The notes below the pieces were generated by a model that made no database searches, was not told the origin of the DNA, and saw nothing but the letters and a program-made list of their open reading frames with translations. A stretch of 64,000 nucleotides of DNA from Pseudomonas sp. ML96. Lineage in GTDB: Bacteria; Pseudomonadota; Gammaproteobacteria; Pseudomonadales; Pseudomonadaceae. Numbering within the stretch: position 1 is the first letter of the stretch; each line of letters begins with the position of its first letter. A program made the position numbers and the translations under genes. Below, one piece after another: positions 39,582 through 49,200 of this stretch. The stretch is from assembly GCF_000761545.1 (NCBI RefSeq), contig NZ_JPMY01000046.1, positions 88,976 to 152,975 of the forward strand, in the 5' to 3' direction.

Positions 39582-41539
39582 CATCCCGCGCAGCGCGCTG
39601 GCTGGGCACGCTCCTGCTGCTGGTCGGCGCGAGCGCCCAGGCCGACCTGCGCCTGGTCCTCGACGGCGAGGGCCTTTCCGCCGCCGAACGCCGAGCCAGC
39701 CAGGCGCTGCTCGATGAAGCCAGCGCCGCGCTGCCACCGAGCTTCGTCCAGCGCCTGGACCGTGAGGTGACGGTGCGCTGGTCCATCGATCTGCCCGCCG
39801 ACGTATACGGCCGCACCACCCGTTTCGATGCGCTGGCACTGAATGCCAGTCTGCTACCACGGCTGATCGACCCGCAGCAGGCCGCAGCGCCCAGCGGGCG
39901 CGCCCACGGCAGCCTGCGCCGCGAGCTGCTGGCCACCGTGCTGCACGAGTTGACCCACCTTTACGACCGCGCCCGGCTCTGGCCGGAGAGCGAACGCAGG
40001 TTGCAGGCACGCTGCCGCCTGGACTCGCAGGTCAACGGCCTGGTCGGCCAGCGCGCGGAATGCCGTGGGCAGGATGCGCGGCGCTTCACCCTCAGCGACG
40101 ATCCGCAGCTGCTCGACCTCGCCGGCTGGCAGCAGCAGGTCGGCCGGCGCGGTGCTCGCGACTCGGACAACGGCCAGGTGGCGCGCTCGCCGGACATCTA
40201 CGAGCTGAGCAACCCGCGCGAGTTCGTCGCGGTGAACATGGAGTATTTCCTCCTCGACCCGAGCTACGCCTGCCGCCGCCCCACCCTGCAGCGCTACCTG
40301 CGCGAACATTTCGCCTGGCAGCCAGCCGAACAAACGCAGTGCCCCGGCGACTTCGCCTACCTGAACGCCGGCCGCGACTTCGCTCGCCAACCATTGGGCA
40401 AACTCGACCCCGAACGGGTCTACGAAGTCGACTATCTGCTCGCCGAGGCCAACCAGCAATGGGCCAGCCGCTGGGGCCACAGCATGCTGCGCCTGGTGGT
40501 CTGCGCGCCGGGCCGCCCGCGTGGCCCAGCCTGCCGCCTGGACCTGGACCAGCACCTGGTGCTGTCCTACCGCGCCTTCGTCGGCGACGTGCAGCTGTCG
40601 AGCTGGGACGGCCTGACCGGCGCGTACCCCTCGCGCCTGTTCATCCTGCCGCTGGCCCAGGTGATCGAGGAGTACACCAAGGTCGAGCTGCGCAGCCTGT
40701 CGTCGATACCGCTGCGCCTGTCGCGCGAGGAGATCGAGCGCCTGGTGCGGCGCTCCGCCGAACAGCACTGGAGCTACGATGGCGACTACTGGTTCCTCTC
40801 CAACAACTGCGCCGTCGAGACCCTCAAGCTGCTGCGCGGCGGCACCGGCCGGCGCGAGCTGCAGGACCTCGACAGCATCATGCCCAACGGCCTGCTGGAG
40901 ATCCTCGAGGGCCGCGGCCTGGCCGACAGCAGCGTGCTCGACGACCCGCGCGAGGCGCTGCGCCTGGGCTATCGCTTCGACTCTTTCCGCGAACGTTATC
41001 AGGCGATGTTCGAGATCCTCCGCCAACGTCTGGACGTGCCACAGCAGGCCGTCGAGGACTGGCTGGCGCTGCCCGCCGAACAGCGCCGCAACTGGTTCGC
41101 ACGCGCCGACCTACGCGCCAGCGCCGCCCTGCTCCTGCTGGAACAGGCCGCCCTGCGCCGCCAGTTGCTGCTGGCCCAGGAGCAGCTCAAGCAGCGCTAC
41201 CTGAGTTCGCGCGACGACCCACGCAACCAGCGCTTCGCCGAGGCCGACGCCACGCTGCAGCAGATCCTCGACAACAGCGGCTTCCTCAGTCGCCCGGCCG
41301 AGCTGCTAGATGCCGGTTACGGCCTGCCGCAACCGGGCGAATGGCAGCAACTGGAAGCCGCCAGCAGCGAACGGCAAACGCGCCTGCGCCAGCTCAACGA
41401 TGACCTCGACCAGGAAGTACGCAGCCTGCTGGAGCCTGAGTTGCTGGCGGAAATCGAGGCCGGCGAAGCCAACCTGAAACAGCTCGGCCAGCACCTGCGT
41501 GAGCTGCACAAGGCCAACGGCGGCCTGACCCTGCCCTGA
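39578..41539 (+). CDS. DUF4105 exported protein with an N-terminal HExxH motif
   Basis: This 653-residue protein starts at GTG in a 4-nt overlap with the DUF2388 gene. A signal peptide (LGTLLLLVGASAQA) is followed by a domain carrying HELTH at 123-127, the zinc-metallopeptidase signature, with further acidic residues in NPREFVAVNMEYFLLDP. The middle is a DUF4105 (Lnb N-terminal periplasmic) domain with ANQQWASRWGHSMLRL and FLSNNCAVETLKLL. The C-terminus (about 480-650) is helical. It may be a periplasmic peptidase or peptidoglycan-related hydrolase; the substrate is unknown. Confidence 0.85.
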   Translation: MTSRAARWLGTLLLLVGASAQADLRLVLDGEGLSAAERRASQALLDEASAALPPSFVQRLDREVTVRWSIDLPADVYGRTTRFDALALNASLLPRLIDPQQAAAPSGRAHGSLRRELLATVLHELTHLYDRARLWPESERRLQARCRLDSQVNGLVGQRAECRGQDARRFTLSDDPQLLDLAGWQQQVGRRGARDSDNGQVARSPDIYELSNPREFVAVNMEYFLLDPSYACRRPTLQRYLREHFAWQPAEQTQCPGDFAYLNAGRDFARQPLGKLDPERVYEVDYLLAEANQQWASRWGHSMLRLVVCAPGRPRGPACRLDLDQHLVLSYRAFVGDVQLSSWDGLTGAYPSRLFILPLAQVIEEYTKVELRSLSSIPLRLSREEIERLVRRSAEQHWSYDGDYWFLSNNCAVETLKLLRGGTGRRELQDLDSIMPNGLLEILEGRGLADSSVLDDPREALRLGYRFDSFRERYQAMFEILRQRLDVPQQAVEDWLALPAEQRRNWFARADLRASAALLLLEQAALRRQLLLAQEQLKQRYLSSRDDPRNQRFAEADATLQQILDNSGFLSRPAELLDAGYGLPQPGEWQQLEAASSERQTRLRQLNDDLDQEVRSLLEPELLAEIEAGEANLKQLGQHLRELHKANGGLTLP

Positions 41540-41542
41540 ACT

Positions 41543-41944
41543 CTACAAGCGCTCCTCGTCCTCCTCGGGCAAGCCCTCGTCCAGGTGCAGCCAGGGCAGC
41601 CGGCTGCCAGTCCAGATATGCCGATCGGCCGGCGCCTGCTCCGGGTGATCGAGGCTGGCCACGGTGATATCGAGGGTGTCCGGACTGAGGCTGGTGAACA
41701 GACTCAGGTGGCAGCCGCAGTGGCTGCAGAAGTAACGCGTGCAACTGACCGACGAGGCGTAGGCCGCCGCGCTACCTTGGGTCCAGCGAAAGCTGGCCAG
41801 CGGCAGGGTCAGCCAGGTGGTGACGATGCCGCCGGTGGTGCGCCGGCAGATCGCGCAGTGGCAGTGGGCGATGTCGCGCAGCGGCGCCGCGAAGGCATAG
41901 CGCAGGCGGCCGCAGTGACAGCCACCGGTATGGGTATCGGACAT
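41543..41944 (-). CDS. GFA/CENP-V family zinc-binding protein
   Basis: The 133-residue protein starts MSDTHTGGCHCGRLRYAF. It carries the cysteine sets of the glutathione-dependent formaldehyde-activating enzyme fold: CHCG, CHCAICRR and CTRYFCSHCGCHLSLF. These bind zinc. The founding member forms S-hydroxymethylglutathione, but most small homologues have no known reaction. An upstream in-frame start at 41992 is less likely. It is convergent with the DUF4105 gene, 3 bp apart. Confidence 0.88.
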   Translation of the reverse strand: MSDTHTGGCHCGRLRYAFAAPLRDIAHCHCAICRRTTGGIVTTWLTLPLASFRWTQGSAAAYASSVSCTRYFCSHCGCHLSLFTSLSPDTLDITVASLDHPEQAPADRHIWTGSRLPWLHLDEGLPEEDEERL

Positions 41945-42210
41945 AGCGCGCTCCTCAGTGCTGGCTTTCCACCCTAGCGTCGATCCGCGCATTTGCCCAT
42001 CCAGGCTGCCGGCCGCGCGCCCTCCTCACGGCACGAACGGTCGTCCATCGAAAGCCCGCTGAAAGCTTGAGCCCCTAGCATCCGTCGACCGCCGGCCCCG
42101 GAACCGGCGTTTCGACAACAACAAGATGGGCTCCAGCCATGTTCCGCCACCGCCTGCTTCGCCCCGCGAAGTGAACGAGCGGAACAGCGCGCCCGTCCGG
42201 AGATAGCCTC

Positions 42211-43515
42211 ATGCTGACCTTCCTCGGCTTCGCCATGGTCATGACCTTCATGTACCTGATCATGACCAAGCGCCTGTCCGCCCTGATCGCCCTGATCATC
42301 GTACCCATCACCTTCGCCCTGATCGGTGGCTTCGCCGCCGGCATCGGCCCGATGATGCTCGAAGGCATCGGCAAACTCGCCCCGACCGGGGTGATGCTGA
42401 TGTTCGCCATCCTCTACTTCGCCCTGATGATCGACTCGGGCCTGTTCGACCCGGCCGTGCGCGCCATCCTGCGCATGGTCAAAGGCGACCCGCTGAAGGT
42501 GTCGATGGGCACCGCCGCGCTGGCGCTGATCGTCTCCCTCGACGGCGACGGAGCCACCACCTACATGATCTGCGTCGCCGCCATGCTGCCGCTGTACAGC
42601 CGGCTGGGCATGAGCCCGCTGATCATGGCCGGGCTGATCATCCTCGCCGGTGGCATCATGAACATGACCCCCTGGGGCGGCCCCACCGCGCGCGCGGCCA
42701 GCGCCCTGCACGTCGACCCGTCGGACATCTTCGTGCCGATGATCCCGGCCATGATCGTCGGCTGCATCACCCTGTTCGGCGTCGCCTGGCTCTACGGCAA
42801 GCGCGAGCGGGCACGCCTCGGCGTGTTGCACCTGCCGGACGACCAGGACAACCACAGCGAGATCAGCGTCTCGCAGTACCCGGAAGCGCGCCGGCCCAAG
42901 CTGCTGTGGATCAATGGCGCGCTGACCGCCGCGCTGATGGTCACCCTGATCGCCGGCCTGCTGCCGCTGCCGGTGCTGTTCATGATCGCCTTCAGCATCG
43001 CCATGATCATCAACTACCCCTGCCTGCAGCAGCAGAAGGAGCGCGTCGCCGCCCACGCCGGCAACGTGCTGGCGGTGGTCGGGCTGATCTTCGCCGCCGG
43101 CATCTTCACCGGCATCCTGTCCGGCACCGGCATGGTCGAGGCCATGTCGAAGAGCCTGCTGGCGGTGATCCCGGAGGCGATGGGCCCGTACCTGGCGGTG
43201 ATCACCGCGCTGGTGAGCATGCCTTTCACCTTCTTCATGTCCAACGACGCCTTCTACTACGGCGTGCTGCCAGTACTGGCCGAAGCCGCCAGCCACTACG
43301 GCATCAGCCCGGTGGAGATGGCCCGCGCGTCTATCGTCGGCCAGCCGGTGCACCTGCTCAGCCCGCTGGTACCCTCGACCTACCTGCTGGTCGGCCTGGC
43401 CAAGATCGAGTTCGGCGACCACCAGCGTTTCACCCTCAAGTGGGCGGTGCTGATCTGCCTGGCGATCATGCTGGCGGCGCTGCTGCTCGGCGTGTTCCCG
43501 CTGTTCGGCGGCTAA
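42211..43515 (+). CDS. CitMHS-family citrate-metal/H+ symporter
   Basis: This 434-residue membrane protein has about twelve spans. FLGFAMVMTFMYLIMTKRLSALIALI, KLAPTGVMLMFAILYFALMIDSGLFDP, SLDGDGATTYMICVAAMLPLYSRLGM and GGIMNMTPWGGPTARAASAL are typical of the CitMHS family, which imports citrate complexed with divalent metals. Which metal is carried cannot be read from the sequence. CGGAGATAG precedes the ATG. It is transcribed alone, before the TerC gene. Confidence 0.92.
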   Translation: MLTFLGFAMVMTFMYLIMTKRLSALIALIIVPITFALIGGFAAGIGPMMLEGIGKLAPTGVMLMFAILYFALMIDSGLFDPAVRAILRMVKGDPLKVSMGTAALALIVSLDGDGATTYMICVAAMLPLYSRLGMSPLIMAGLIILAGGIMNMTPWGGPTARAASALHVDPSDIFVPMIPAMIVGCITLFGVAWLYGKRERARLGVLHLPDDQDNHSEISVSQYPEARRPKLLWINGALTAALMVTLIAGLLPLPVLFMIAFSIAMIINYPCLQQQKERVAAHAGNVLAVVGLIFAAGIFTGILSGTGMVEAMSKSLLAVIPEAMGPYLAVITALVSMPFTFFMSNDAFYYGVLPVLAEAASHYGISPVEMARASIVGQPVHLLSPLVPSTYLLVGLAKIEFGDHQRFTLKWAVLICLAIMLAALLLGVFPLFGG

Positions 43516-43606
43516 ACTCACGGCTTGACGGAATTTTCACGCAAAGGCGGCTAGAATCGCGCCGCCCCGCGTGGCCTTCGCCTACCCCGTACAAAGGAAT
43601 CCCTAA

Positions 43607-44368
43607 ATGGAATGGTTCACCAACCCGGAGATCTGGGTTGCTTTCCTGACGTTGACTGCCCTGGAAATCGTCCTCGGCATCGACAACATCATCATGATCG
43701 CCATCCTGGTCGGGCGCATGCCACCGCACATGCAGGCGCGCACCCGCTTCTTCGGCCTGGCGCTGGCGATGGTCACCCGTATCGCCCTGCTGCTGTCGAT
43801 CACCTGGATCATGCAGCTCACCAACGACCTGTTCGAACTGTTCGGCCAGGGCATCTCCGGGCGTGACCTGATCCTGTTCTTCGGCGGCCTGTTCCTGCTG
43901 TGGAAGAGCACCACCGAGATGTACCACAGCCTGGAAGGCGAAGACGAAGCCGAGCAGACGCCGGGCAACACCGCCGCGCGCAACTTCATCGGCACCATCA
44001 TCCAGATCGCCATCATCGACATCGTGTTCAGCCTGGACTCGGTGATCACCGCCGTCGGCATGGTTTCCCACGTGCCGGTGATGGTCGCCGCGATCATCGT
44101 CGCCGTACTGGTGATGATGCTGGCCGCCGGCACCATCAGCGACTTCATCGACAAGCACCCGTCGCTGAAGATGCTGGCCCTGGCCTTCCTGGTCGTGGTC
44201 GGTACCGTACTGATCGCCGAAGCCTTCGAAGTCCACGTGCCGAAGGGCTACGTCTACTTCGCCATGGCCTTCTCCCTGGGCGTCGAAGCGCTGAACATCC
44301 GCATGCGCGTGCTCAAGGGTCGCAAGGAAGACCCGGTCAAGCTGCGCAAGGATATTCCGGGCGAATAA
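43607..44368 (+). CDS. TerC-family membrane protein
   Basis: This 253-residue protein has about seven spans. ALEIVLGIDNIIMIAILVGRMP and IIDIVFSLDSVITAVGMV are the two acidic motifs of TerC/Alx proteins, which export manganese or act in metallated secretion. FFGGLFLLWKSTTEMYHSLEG and EAFEVHVPKGYVYFAMAFSLGVEALN complete the family pattern. The 91-bp upstream gap is too short for a recognisable yybP-ykoY manganese riboswitch and I see none. A bidirectional terminator follows. Confidence 0.92.
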   Translation: MEWFTNPEIWVAFLTLTALEIVLGIDNIIMIAILVGRMPPHMQARTRFFGLALAMVTRIALLLSITWIMQLTNDLFELFGQGISGRDLILFFGGLFLLWKSTTEMYHSLEGEDEAEQTPGNTAARNFIGTIIQIAIIDIVFSLDSVITAVGMVSHVPVMVAAIIVAVLVMMLAAGTISDFIDKHPSLKMLALAFLVVVGTVLIAEAFEVHVPKGYVYFAMAFSLGVEALNIRMRVLKGRKEDPVKLRKDIPGE

Positions 44369-44386
44369 GCCGCAACGCGTGGATAG

Positions 44387-44415
44387 AAAAACGGGGCCGA
44401 ATGGCCCCGTTTTTT
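44387..44415. terminator. Bidirectional intrinsic terminator between TerC and recD
   Basis: AAAAACGGGGCC (44387-44398) pairs with GGCCCCGTTTTT (44403-44414) around GAAT. It serves the convergent TerC and recCBD transcripts. Confidence 0.93.
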
Positions 44416-44423
44416 ATTGCCGC

Positions 44424-46268
44424 TCAGAACAGATCGAGCTGGCCCGCAGGCGCCTTGATCGGCGGCGTGATCACTGGCGGCTCGACTGGGGTAACCCCCA
44501 ACCGCTGCGCCAACCCCGCCGCGCGCTCGGCGCGGGTATTCACCGCCTCGGACAGGCGTGCCGGCAGGCCCCAGATTTCCACTTTCTGTTTGGCGCGGGT
44601 GATGCCGGTGTAGAACAGCGCGCGGGTCAGCAGCGGGCTGGGGCTTTCCGGCAGGGCCAGCAGGACTTCGGCGAACTCCGAGCCCTGGCTCTTGTGCACG
44701 GTCATGGCGAAGGCGCTGTCGTGGCTGGGCAGGCGTGCCGGGGCGAAGGCGCGGAAGCCTTCTTCGCCCGAGCCCTCGCCTTCAAAAAAGACGCGCAGGC
44801 CGTACTCGCTAGCCAGGCAGATGCCGATATCGCCGTTGAACAGGCCCAGCGCGTAGTCGTTCTGCCGCACCATCACCGCGCGACCGGGGTACCAGCGCTC
44901 GCGCTCGGCCAGCGAGTAGCGACGACGGATGCGTGTCTCCAGCGCCTCGTTGAGCCCACTGACGCCCCAGGGCCCTTCGCGCTGGGCGGTCAGCGCGCGG
45001 AAGGCATTGAAGGCAGTGAAGGCCGCGGCCGGCTCGCCTTTGCGCGCGGCCTGCAGGTAGGGCAGGTAGCCGCGCTCCAGGCGCTCCAGCAGCGCGGACT
45101 GGCTCGGCTCGGCCTGCCAGGCCAGGTCCGCGCGATTCTCTCTGAGCAGATTGAGTGTGCCGGCGGCATCGCCGCCATTTATACGGCGCGCCAGCTCGCC
45201 GATGCCGCTGTCGCCGGCGAAGCGGTGACTGTGGGTAAGCAACACCACGGCGTCACCCAACGCCGAGCGTGGCGCTTCCACCGGCACCGTCTGCCCGGTG
45301 ATGCGCTGCAGCTCGGCGGCAGCCGCAGCGTCGAAACCACGCCCCTCGCACAGCTCGGCGAATACCGCGCCGGCTTCTACAGCGGCCAACTGGTCCTTGT
45401 CGCCGAGCAGGATCAGTCGTGCCTGCGGCGGCAGGGCGTCGACCAGCTTGGCCATCAGCGCCAGGTCGACCATCGACGCCTCGTCCACCACCAGCACGTC
45501 TAGCGCCAGCGGCCGCGCTGCATCGTGGCGCACCGCCGGGCTGTCGCCGCGGCTGCCGAGCAGGCGGTGCAGGGTGCGCGCCTCCTCCGGCAGCAGCGCC
45601 TTGAGTTCGTCGGCCAGCGGCAGCTCGGCCTTGGCGTTGCGAATGGCCTCGGCCATACGCGCGGCGGCCTTGCCGGTCGGCGCGGCCAGGCCGATGGCCA
45701 GTCGGTCGCCACCGGGTTGTTCCAAAAGGGCCGCCAACAGACGCACCACGGTGGTGGTCTTGCCGGTACCGGGGCCGCCGGAGATCACCGCCAGCCGGCG
45801 GCATACCGCTTGGGCAGCGGCCAGGCGTTGCCAGTCCGGTTGCTGTTGGTTGAAGGCGAACAGGCGCGCCAGGCTCTCGGCCAAGACGGTTTCGTCCACC
45901 ACCGGGCGCTCGGCGGACATGGCCAGCAAGCGCTCGGCCAGGCGCTGCTCGTACGCCTGGTAGCGCGCCAGGTACAGGCGCTCGCCTTCGAGGATCAGCG
46001 GGGCGAAGACGCCGGGCGTGCCGACCAGAGTGGAAGATTCCAGCAGGGTCCGCAGCTCGGCCAGCGCCGGCAGGGCGAAGTCGAATTCAGCCCAGGGCCG
46101 GCGGCCTGCCACCCGCGCCAACGGCAGGCACACATCGCCGCTGGCCAGGACCTCGCTGCACAGGGCGGCGCAGGCCAGCACGGCCTCCGGCGCCTGCGGC
46201 TCCAGACGCTGCAGGCTGGCCAGCAGGGCGCGCTCCAGCGGGCCGAGGGGCAGCTCTTGCAGCCTCAT
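44424..46268 (-). CDS. recD: Exodeoxyribonuclease V subunit alpha RecD
   Basis: This 614-residue 5'-3' helicase subunit of RecBCD has Walker A GGPGTGKT at 164-171, LDVLVVDEASMVDLALMAKL as Walker B, LILLGDKDQLAAVEAGAVFAEL, and the C-terminal TVHKSQGSEFAEVLLALP and LFYTGITRAKQKVEIWG helicase motifs. It overlaps recB by 4 bases. RecD drives fast unwinding and enables nuclease activity before Chi recognition. Length is normal. Confidence 0.96.
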   Translation of the reverse strand: MRLQELPLGPLERALLASLQRLEPQAPEAVLACAALCSEVLASGDVCLPLARVAGRRPWAEFDFALPALAELRTLLESSTLVGTPGVFAPLILEGERLYLARYQAYEQRLAERLLAMSAERPVVDETVLAESLARLFAFNQQQPDWQRLAAAQAVCRRLAVISGGPGTGKTTTVVRLLAALLEQPGGDRLAIGLAAPTGKAAARMAEAIRNAKAELPLADELKALLPEEARTLHRLLGSRGDSPAVRHDAARPLALDVLVVDEASMVDLALMAKLVDALPPQARLILLGDKDQLAAVEAGAVFAELCEGRGFDAAAAAELQRITGQTVPVEAPRSALGDAVVLLTHSHRFAGDSGIGELARRINGGDAAGTLNLLRENRADLAWQAEPSQSALLERLERGYLPYLQAARKGEPAAAFTAFNAFRALTAQREGPWGVSGLNEALETRIRRRYSLAERERWYPGRAVMVRQNDYALGLFNGDIGICLASEYGLRVFFEGEGSGEEGFRAFAPARLPSHDSAFAMTVHKSQGSEFAEVLLALPESPSPLLTRALFYTGITRAKQKVEIWGLPARLSEAVNTRAERAAGLAQRLGVTPVEPPVITPPIKAPAGQLDLF

Positions 46269-49200
46269 GCCGCACCTCCGAACAGCGCGTCCAGCGCATC
46301 CAGCAGCGAGTCACCGGGCCGGGCGAAATACACCCCGGCCGCCGGCATACCGCGCAGGAACAGGTACCAGGCGCCGCCCAGCTGCTCGTCGCTGAAGCCG
46401 GCCAGGCGCGTGCGCAGGAAGCGGCGCAGCGCCACCAGGTAGATCAGGTACTGCAAGTGGTAGTGCTCGGCAGCGATGGCCTGCTCCAGGCGCTCGGCGC
46501 CGTAGTGCGCGGCGGTCGGGCCGAGCCAGTTGGACTTGTAGTCGAGGATGTACCAGCGCCCGGCGTGCTCGAAGGTCAGGTCGATAAAGCCCTTGAGGAA
46601 GCCCTTGAGTTCGTCGAACTGCAGGCGCTCGGCGGCCTGGCGCATGGCCGGTGGCAAACCGTGGGCCGGGTCGGCGAGCAGCTCACGCAGGCGCTCCACG
46701 TCCAGCCGTTCGACCGGGAAGGTGAAGCCCAGCTCGGGCAGGCGGCGACTGGGTTGCAAGGCCGACAGGCGCAGGCCCTGGCCATCCAGGTCGGTGTCCA
46801 GCACCGCCTGCAGCTGATTGGTGGCGATCTCGCCCCACAGCTCGGCGTCGATGCCATGGGCCTGTAGCGCGGCCGGCACCAGCTGCTCCAGGCTTCCCTT
46901 GTCGCGCATCCAGTCTTCGAGGATGGCGTGCAGGCAAGTACCGGCGCGGGCGCCGCGAGGGAAAGCGAAGAAGCCGGCACCCGGCTCGCTGGCATCGACC
47001 AGGGCCAGGGTGTCGCGGTCCGGTGCCTCCATATGCATGCCGGCGGAGAGGCCGGAGAAGCTGCCGATGCGCCAGGCGCTGCCGAGGCTGCGGGTGAAGG
47101 GCTGCAGCGCCTGTGGCGCTTCGGCGCGACTCTCGCCGGCGGCTAGGGACTCTTCGCCGAGCGGAGCCAGGCGGGCGATCAGCCCGGCGCTGGCCTCAGC
47201 CAGGCGATCCAGCTCGGCGACCAGGGCCGGGCCTTCACGACTCGATAGATACTGAGCCAGCTCGCCCAAGGCATCGGCTCCGGGCAGCTCGCGGCCGTGC
47301 AGCAGCCAGGCCAGGGCGCTGCTGTGCAGGCCCTCGTCGGGCAGCGAGCCGTCCTTCTTGGCCTTGGGCAGGGCGGCCGGGCCCCAGTGCAGCCACAGGC
47401 GATCGCGCGCGCGGGTCAGGGCCACATAGGTCAGGCGCAGCTTCTCGGCGAAGCTCTCGCGGCGCGCCGCCTGCAGACGCTCGTCCAGGCGCTCGCTGCC
47501 CAGGTCGAGCAGTGGCTGGCCGTGCTCGTCGTGGCAGCGCGCACTGTCGGTGTGCTGGCCGAGCAAGCGGCCGTCCCACAGGAAGGGGCAGAACACCAGC
47601 GGATATTCCAGGCCCTTGGAGGTGTGGATGGTGACGATCTGCACGCGCTCGGCATCGCTCTCCAGGCGCAACAGGGCATCCTCGCCGGCACCTTCGCTGC
47701 CACGCTGGCCCTGGAACCAGGCCAGCAGCGGTTCCAGCCCGGGACGCTGCAGGCTCTCGGCCTGCAGCAGCTCGCCCAGGTGCAGCAGGTTGGTCAACCG
47801 CCGTTCGCCATCGATACCGGCCAGCAGACGCTCGGCCACCCGCTCCTGATCCAGCCAGGCCCTGAACACGCGCATGAAGCCCTGTTGCTGCCACAGCTGG
47901 TGGTACTGCTCGGCGGCAGCGCGCTCGGCGTCCCATGCGCGTTCGTCATCCTGGCAACGGGCGATCTGCGCGGCATCACGGCCGAGCAGGCGGGTGGCCA
48001 GGGCATAGCGCAACACACCCTCGCGCCCCGGCTCGGCGTAGGCGGCCAGCACCGCGGCCAGCTCGCCGGCCTCCTCGCTGTGCCAGACGCTGTCACGGCC
48101 ACGGCGCACGCTGGGCACGCCACGCGCAGCCAGCTCGGCGGCGACGCTGGCGGCCTCGCGGTGGTTGCTGACCAAAACGGCGATATCGCCGCCTTTTAGC
48201 GGTTTTTTGTCGCCATCCTCCTCGAAATAGGCGGCACCTTGCGCACTGGCGGCAAGCAGCGAGGCGATCCGCCGCGCCGTGTCCAGCGCCGCCAGTTCGC
48301 CAGCCCAGGCCTTGTTCATACCCTCATCGCCGAGCCATACCAGGCCCAGCGGCGCACTGCCGTCCTGCTCGGGCAGCACCAGCGTCGCCCGCGACTTCTT
48401 GCCGGCGCTGACCGGCGGATAGACCAGCTCCTCTTCGGCAAAAGGCTGCGGGCGGTCGAACAGCTGGTTCAACGCAGCGATCAGCTCCGGCGTGGAGCGG
48501 TAGTTGAAGGGCAGGTCGTACTGCCGCTCGGCAGCGTCGCGCGCCTGCAGGTAGGTGGCCAGGTCCGCGCCGCGAAACGCATAGATGGCCTGCTTGGGAT
48601 CACCCACAAAACACAGGTCGCCGCCATCCCGATAGATACGGTCGAAGATCGCGTACTGGATCGGGTCGGTGTCCTGGAATTCGTCGATCAGCGCCAGCGG
48701 GTACTGCTCACACAGGCGCGTGGCCAGGTCGTCACCGGCGGCGCTTTCCAACGCTTGGTTCAGATTGTTGAGCAGGTCGTCGAAGGCCAGCAGGCGCTGC
48801 GTCGACTTGCGCTTGGGCAGCTCGACATTGAGGCGGTCGAGCAGCTCGACCTGCAGGGCGATCAGCTTCTGCTGGCCGGCCGGCACGGCGGCGGCCAGGG
48901 CCTCGCCCAGCGCATCCAGGGCCTCGGCCACGCCACTCTGCGGCGCGTCGAAGCCCTTCTTGGTGGCCTTGAGCAGAGCGGCGGCGCCCAGCTTGGCCAG
49001 GCCGTCCGGCGCCTCGAACAGCGCCGCCGGGTCGGCGAAGTAGGCATCCAGCTCGGCCGACCACAGCGGCAGCTTGGCCAGCTTGTGCGTGCTCTGGCTG
49101 AGGCCGCCGTGCTCGCGCAGCACCTCGACCCAGGCGTAACCCTCAGCCCGCCACAGCTCGGCGGCGCGCTGCCAGGCGGCGCTGGCGGCATTCAGCTCGC

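Noticed and set aside
43516..43606. Manganese (yybP-ykoY) riboswitch before the TerC gene
   Set aside because: The 91-bp gap is too short and lacks the conserved loops. The TTGACG and TAGAAT there are 21 bp apart, too far for a standard promoter.
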